A DNA stretch of 64,000 bases from contig NZ_CP044067.1 of the NCBI RefSeq assembly GCF_008693385.1, positions 2,523,501 through 2,587,500 of the forward strand. The letters are read 5' to 3'. Below are positions 60,373 to 64,000 of this stretch, one piece after another (positions within the stretch are counted from its first letter, which is position 1; the number at the start of each line of letters is the position of its first letter). Made by a program: the position numbers and the translations under genes. Below the pieces are notes generated by a model. That model searched no databases. It worked only from the letters and a program-made list of their open reading frames with translations, and was not told where the DNA came from. This stretch comes from Cupriavidus pauculus. Its GTDB lineage: Bacteria; Pseudomonadota; Gammaproteobacteria; Burkholderiales; Burkholderiaceae.

Positions 60373-61524
60373 TTACTTTGCGAGCTCCGACAGCCGCACG
60401 GGCTGGATCTTGCCGTTCTGCACCCAGCCCACCACGGTATCGGCGACGGTGCCGCCCCTGGCGTCGAGGCCTTCCACCTCGTTCGGGTTCGCGTCCTTCG
60501 GCAGCGCCTTGAACGCGTCGGCCATCTTCGCGCGGATTGCCGTGGCGTCGCTGGTGCTGTTGGCGAGCTTCATGGCGCCGACCAGCGCATACACCGCGGT
60601 GTAGTTCAGCGACATCTCGGTGGTGGCGTCCTTGTTGTCGTGCGATTTGCGATAGCGCGTGTTGTACGCCTGCGTGACGGGACGCGCGTCGCTGACGAGC
60701 GGCATGACGCCGATCGAGCCTTCGAGCATCGCCAGGCCGTTGGTGACCTTGGCCATCTCGTCCATCTTGGCCTGATCCATGATGATGAAGCCACCCTTGA
60801 AGCCGAGCTCGCGCGCCTGCTTGACCACCAGCGCGGTCGGCTCCGACGGGCCGCCGATAAACATCACGTCGGGCTTGTCCGCGATGGCGCGCGAGACGCC
60901 CGTGTAGAAATCCGTGGCCTTGGTGTACGACATCGGATTGTTGCCGACGACCTTCCCGCCCGCGCCTTCCCATGCGGGCACGAAGGCCTGCACCCACGCC
61001 TTGGCGTAGTCGTGATCGGCCGGCACCAGCGCGACGTTCTTCCCGTATCGCTTCATCTGCGCCTTGACGAACGGATCGATATAGCCCGTGTACGCGGGCG
61101 GGATGCGGATGGTCAGCTTGTTGCCGGCATCGGTAATGCGCGGCACGCTCGAGTACGCCATGACCAGGAACTTCTCCTGTTCGTTGAATGCCTGCAGCGC
61201 GAAGATGCCGCCCGAGTGCGGCACGAACACGGCCGGCACCTTGTGCTGCTGGACCAGGCGACGCGCATTGATCGCGGCTTCGGCCGGCGCGTACTTGTCG
61301 TCGAGCGCGACGACTTCGAACTTCACTTTCTTTCCGCCGATCTCGGGGTTGGTGGCATTGATCTCGTCGACGGCCATCTGCACGCCGGAGAGCACGTTCT
61401 TGCCATACAGCGCGGCGCCGCCGGAGAGCGGGCCCGTATAGCCGAGCTTGACGACTTCCTGCGCGAATGCCGGCACGGTCGCCAGCAGGGCCGCCAGCGC
61501 GGCGGCAACGGTCTTGACCTTCAT
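60373..61524 (-). CDS. Branched-chain amino-acid-type ABC transporter substrate-binding protein
   Basis: The 383-residue periplasmic binding protein has a leader ending at VPAFAQ and the type I fold of LivJ/LivK: VVKLGYTGPLSGGAALYGKN, VALVPADHDYAKAWVQAF and DVMFIGGPSEPTALVVKQAR. It captures the substrate for the LivM-LivG-LivF system encoded upstream. AAGGAGAGAG precedes the ATG. The receptor gene is last in the operon, 36 bases after livF, rather than first as in the E. coli livK arrangement. Substrates of such systems in this order include aromatic and aliphatic acids as well as leucine, isoleucine and valine. Confidence 0.9.
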   Translation of the reverse strand: MKVKTVAAALAALLATVPAFAQEVVKLGYTGPLSGGAALYGKNVLSGVQMAVDEINATNPEIGGKKVKFEVVALDDKYAPAEAAINARRLVQQHKVPAVFVPHSGGIFALQAFNEQEKFLVMAYSSVPRITDAGNKLTIRIPPAYTGYIDPFVKAQMKRYGKNVALVPADHDYAKAWVQAFVPAWEGAGGKVVGNNPMSYTKATDFYTGVSRAIADKPDVMFIGGPSEPTALVVKQARELGFKGGFIIMDQAKMDEMAKVTNGLAMLEGSIGVMPLVSDARPVTQAYNTRYRKSHDNKDATTEMSLNYTAVYALVGAMKLANSTSDATAIRAKMADAFKALPKDANPNEVEGLDARGGTVADTVVGWVQNGKIQPVRLSELAK

Positions 61525-61560
61525 GTCTCTCTCCTTGTCTTGTGTATGCCGTGGTGCTTG

Positions 61561-62268
61561 CTAACCGCCGATGTACGCCTTGCGAATCCCCTCGTCCTTC
61601 AGCAGCGTGTCCCGGTCGCCCTCCATCACGATGCGGCCGCTCTCGATGACGTAGGCGCGGTGCGCGATACCGAGCGCCGCGTATGCGTTCTGTTCCGCGA
61701 GCAGTACCGTCGTGCCCGCGCGGTTGATGCGCTGGATGACCTCGAACATCTGCCTGACGACCAGCGGCGCGAGGCCGAGCGACGGTTCGTCGAGCAGCAG
61801 TGCGCGCGGCCGGCTCATCAAGGCGCGGCCCAGCGCGACCATCTGCTGCTGGCCGCCCGAAAGCGAGCCCGCCGCATCGTCGCGTTTCTGATGCAGGATC
61901 GGGAACAGCGCGTAGACCTCTTCGAGCGACCGGCGGATGCCGGCCCGATCGCGCCGGTGCACATAAGCGCCGAGCGTCAGGTTCTTCTCGACGGTCATCG
62001 CCGGAAACAGCTTGCGTCCCTCTGGGCAATGCACGAGGCCCGCCTGCACGATCCGCGAGGGCTTCATGCCGGACAGCTCGCGGCCGTCGAAGCGCATGCT
62101 GCCGCCGCTGGGGCGGTGAATGCCGCTCATCGCGAGGAAGATGGAGCTCTTGCCCGCGCCGTTGGCACCGAGCAGCACCACGAGTTCGCCCGCGCCCGCG
62201 TGGAGCGAGACGTCCTCCAGCGCGCGGAAGCTGCCGTAAGACAGCGATACGCGTTCAAGCTGCAGCAT
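61561..62268 (-). CDS. livF: ABC transporter ATP-binding protein LivF
   Basis: The 235-residue ATPase has Walker [10 protein letters not shown], the signature [20 protein letters not shown], Walker [14 protein letters not shown] and the switch loop [11 protein letters not shown] typical of LivF. The ATG at 62268 gives the standard N-terminus [12 protein letters not shown] and overlaps the livG end by 14 bases. With LivG it forms the ATPase heterodimer that drives the permease. Length is normal for the family (about 233-240). Confidence 0.93.
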   Translation of the reverse strand: MLQLERVSLSYGSFRALEDVSLHAGAGELVVLLGANGAGKSSIFLAMSGIHRPSGGSMRFDGRELSGMKPSRIVQAGLVHCPEGRKLFPAMTVEKNLTLGAYVHRRDRAGIRRSLEEVYALFPILHQKRDDAAGSLSGGQQQMVALGRALMSRPRALLLDEPSLGLAPLVVRQMFEVIQRINRAGTTVLLAEQNAYAALGIAHRAYVIESGRIVMEGDRDTLLKDEGIRKAYIGG

Positions 62269-63019
62269 GGTCGGCTCCGAGGTAGGCTTCGATGACGACG
62301 GGGTCGCGCTGGATCTGCGCGGGCGTGCCCTCGGCGATCTTCTGGCCGTAGTTGAGCACCATGATCTTGTCGGCAATGCGCATGATCATGTCCATCTTGT
62401 GTTCGATCAGGCAGACCGTCTTGCCATGGCGCACCATCTTGCGGATAAGCTCGGACAGGCCGACCGTCTCCTCGGGGTTGACGCCGCCGGCCGGCTCGTC
62501 GAGCAGCAGCAGTTCCGGATCGGTGGTCCACGCGAGCGCGAACGCCACGCGCTTGCGCGCTTCCTGCGTGATGTCGCCAGCCAGTTCGTGCGCGAGGTGC
62601 GAGAGGCCGACGAAGTCGAGCGCGGCCTCGGCCTTGTCGCGGCAGCGCGCTTCCTCCTCGCGCCAGCGCCGCGTGTGCAGCAGCACATCGGCCAGTCCCG
62701 ACTGCGTGCGCAGCCGGTGGCCGACGATCAGGTTGTCCAGCACGGTGGCGCGATCGAACAGCGCGGTGGCCTGAAACGTGCGCGCCAGGCCCAGGCGGGC
62801 GATCCGGTCCGCGCGCTGCCCGGCGATGTCGGTGCCCTTGAACGCGATCTGGCCCGACGTCGGCGCATGCGTGCCCGCGATCAGGTTGAAGAACGTCGTC
62901 TTGCCGGCGCCGTTCGGGCCGATGATCGCGTTGATCTGCCCGGCTTCGAACGTCACCGAGACATCGCTGACCGCGGTCAGCCCGCCGAACGTTTTCGTCA
63001 GGTTGCGGATTTCAAGCAT
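62255..63019 (-). CDS. livG: ABC transporter ATP-binding protein LivG
   Basis: The 254-residue ATPase has Walker [18 protein letters not shown], the signature-region [20 protein letters not shown] and Walker [18 protein letters not shown]. The LivG-type C-terminus ([20 protein letters not shown] and VIEAYLG) is also present. In the signature motif LSxGQ is replaced by ITQEARKRV, a variation seen in part of the LivG group. Its start overlaps the end of livM by eight bases and its end overlaps livF, so the operon is tightly coupled. Confidence 0.92.
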   Translation of the reverse strand: MLEIRNLTKTFGGLTAVSDVSVTFEAGQINAIIGPNGAGKTTFFNLIAGTHAPTSGQIAFKGTDIAGQRADRIARLGLARTFQATALFDRATVLDNLIVGHRLRTQSGLADVLLHTRRWREEEARCRDKAEAALDFVGLSHLAHELAGDITQEARKRVAFALAWTTDPELLLLDEPAGGVNPEETVGLSELIRKMVRHGKTVCLIEHKMDMIMRIADKIMVLNYGQKIAEGTPAQIQRDPVVIEAYLGADHAAA

Positions 63020-64000
63020 GGTCGGCTCCCGGGCGGGTCGTCATGGGGCGGCGCGCGGCGGCTGCGTGCCGGTCTCCCCCCTCGCGGGCGTCGCGTGCCG
63101 ATGCGCGCCGCAACGCGGCCGCGCGCCTGGCGCGGCGGGCCAGATACGCACCCACGATGCCTTCGGGGAAGAAGATGATCAGCAGCACCAGCACCGGCCC
63201 GAACACCAGCATGCGGTAGTCCTGCAGGAACTGCAGCGTCTGCGTGACCCACGGCACGAGCACGGAGCCGAGCAGCGGCCCGAGCAGCGTGCCGGTGCCG
63301 CCGACGAGCATCGCCATGACCATGTCGAACGTAAGGTCGGTGCGCGCGATATCGGGGCCGAGAAAACGCACCTGTCCCGCGTAGAGCGCGCCCGCGAATC
63401 CCGCGTAGCCCACCGACAGCACGAACGACAGCATCTTGGTGCGCATCAGGTCGATGCCCAGCGCTTCGGCAAGCACGTCGCTGTTGCGTACGGCCATCAG
63501 GCTGCGGCCGAGCAGCGACGTGACGATGCGATGCATGAGGAAGGTGCCCACGACGAGGAAGGCCAGCACGAGGTAGTACTGCGCGGTGACGCTGTCGAAA
63601 GCGACCGGTCCGATGGACGCGGGCACCGGAATGCCGATCAGGCCGACCGTGCCGTGCGTGAGCGACTCCCATTTCTCGATCAGCAGGTAGATGATGTAGC
63701 CGATGCACATCGTGAAGATCGCGAAGTAATGGCCCTTGAGCCGCAGCGATACCGCGCCGATCACGCATCCCGCCGCCATGCAGACGCAGCCCGAGAGCGC
63801 GAACGCGGCCCAGAACGGCACGCCGTGATCGACGGTGAGGATGCCGAGCGTGTACGCGCCGATGGCCATGAAGCCGCCGTGCGCGAGGTTGAGCTGGCCG
63901 GTATAGCCGGTCAGCAGGTTCAGGCCCAGCGTGGCGATGGCATAGATGAACGCGAGCGTCGTCACGGTGATGAAGTAGCTGTTGGGCACGCACAGCGGAA
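63012..64000 (-). CDS. livM: ABC transporter permease LivM, 5' end outside window
   Basis: The permease has about ten membrane helices (for example VTTLAFIYAIATLGLNLLTG and FALSGCVCMAAGCVIGAVSL) and the cytoplasmic coupling region RNSDVLAEALGIDLMRTKML. A GTG at 63989 could serve as start. The frame continues without a stop to the window edge, and the upstream residues PLCVPNSYF look like normal LivM sequence, so the true start probably lies beyond 64000. The C-terminus has an Arg/Ala-rich tail of about 50 residues. It should pair with a LivH permease encoded to the right. Confidence 0.9.
   Translation of the reverse strand, partial: PLCVPNSYFITVTTLAFIYAIATLGLNLLTGYTGQLNLAHGGFMAIGAYTLGILTVDHGVPFWAAFALSGCVCMAAGCVIGAVSLRLKGHYFAIFTMCIGYIIYLLIEKWESLTHGTVGLIGIPVPASIGPVAFDSVTAQYYLVLAFLVVGTFLMHRIVTSLLGRSLMAVRNSDVLAEALGIDLMRTKMLSFVLSVGYAGFAGALYAGQVRFLGPDIARTDLTFDMVMAMLVGGTGTLLGPLLGSVLVPWVTQTLQFLQDYRMLVFGPVLVLLIIFFPEGIVGAYLARRARRAAALRRASARDAREGGDRHAAAARRPMTTRPGADHA

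Noticed and set aside
1..64000. Search for tRNA, rRNA, insertion sequences, integrases or attachment sites
   Set aside because: Nothing recognisable was seen on either strand. Gene order and composition are uniform, with no sign of a mobile island boundary. This is a reading by eye; a covariance-model and IS search would settle it.

Overview
This window is GC-rich, gene-dense DNA, almost certainly from a betaproteobacterium of the Burkholderiaceae, with Cupriavidus the best guess. Reasons: six Bug/TctC-type solute receptors in one 64-kb stretch, many LysR/IclR/GntR-controlled catabolic islands, a TctBA transporter, and the general codon style. The genus is inferred, not proven. I see no rRNA, tRNA, CRISPR array, insertion sequence or phage gene. 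No gene-free stretch exceeds 300 bases; the longest are 50593-50871 and 1759-2014.

Layout. 1-5300: end of an AlaC-type aminotransferase, a collagen-like lipoprotein with two repeat blocks, a membrane diguanylate cyclase, a Bug receptor and a LysR regulator. 5460-15284: a catabolic island. An MmgE/PrpD protein and an NDP-forming acyl-CoA ligase read rightward. A leftward operon encodes a Rieske oxygenase, a D-2-hydroxyacid dehydrogenase, a PDR-type reductase and a protein with three RidA domains, with a Bug receptor behind it. A GntR/FCD regulator closes the island, and three copies of an AAACTAGT-type dyad lie at its promoters. 15309-27352: LysR and Bug receptor, galB-ligK, a second LysR, then tcuA-tcuB, class II aldolase, Bug, LigI-like hydrolase, Bug and hydroxyacid dehydrogenase. 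This looks like tricarboxylate and 4-oxalomesaconate catabolism.

27484-38762: a lone receiver protein, a cyanamide-hydratase-like HD protein divergent from a GlxA-type regulator, a CGNR regulator, and an RND efflux operon divergent from a CusRS/CopRS-like two-component system with a Cop-type box between them. 38812-46413: SDR, acyl-CoA ligase and IclR; then a second IclR with Bug, NTF2-like protein and pcaD; then a metallo-beta-lactamase-fold lipoprotein and a solute-binding lipoprotein. 47342-52328: an Old Yellow Enzyme, a cytochrome b561/glycosyltransferase pair, and an ECF sigma/anti-sigma pair. 52523-64000: tctB-tctA without a receptor, a PAS-GGDEF protein, an autotransporter, a chemoreceptor, and a branched-chain amino-acid-type ABC transporter (livM-livG-livF-receptor) running off the right edge.

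The theme is scavenging of organic acids: many periplasmic receptors, each next to a small set of catabolic enzymes and a dedicated regulator. The least ordinary items are the triple-RidA protein beside a Rieske oxygenase whose bridging residue appears to be glutamate, the GntR operator set, a nine-base element shared by the galB and tcuA promoters, and the repeat-built collagen-like lipoprotein.
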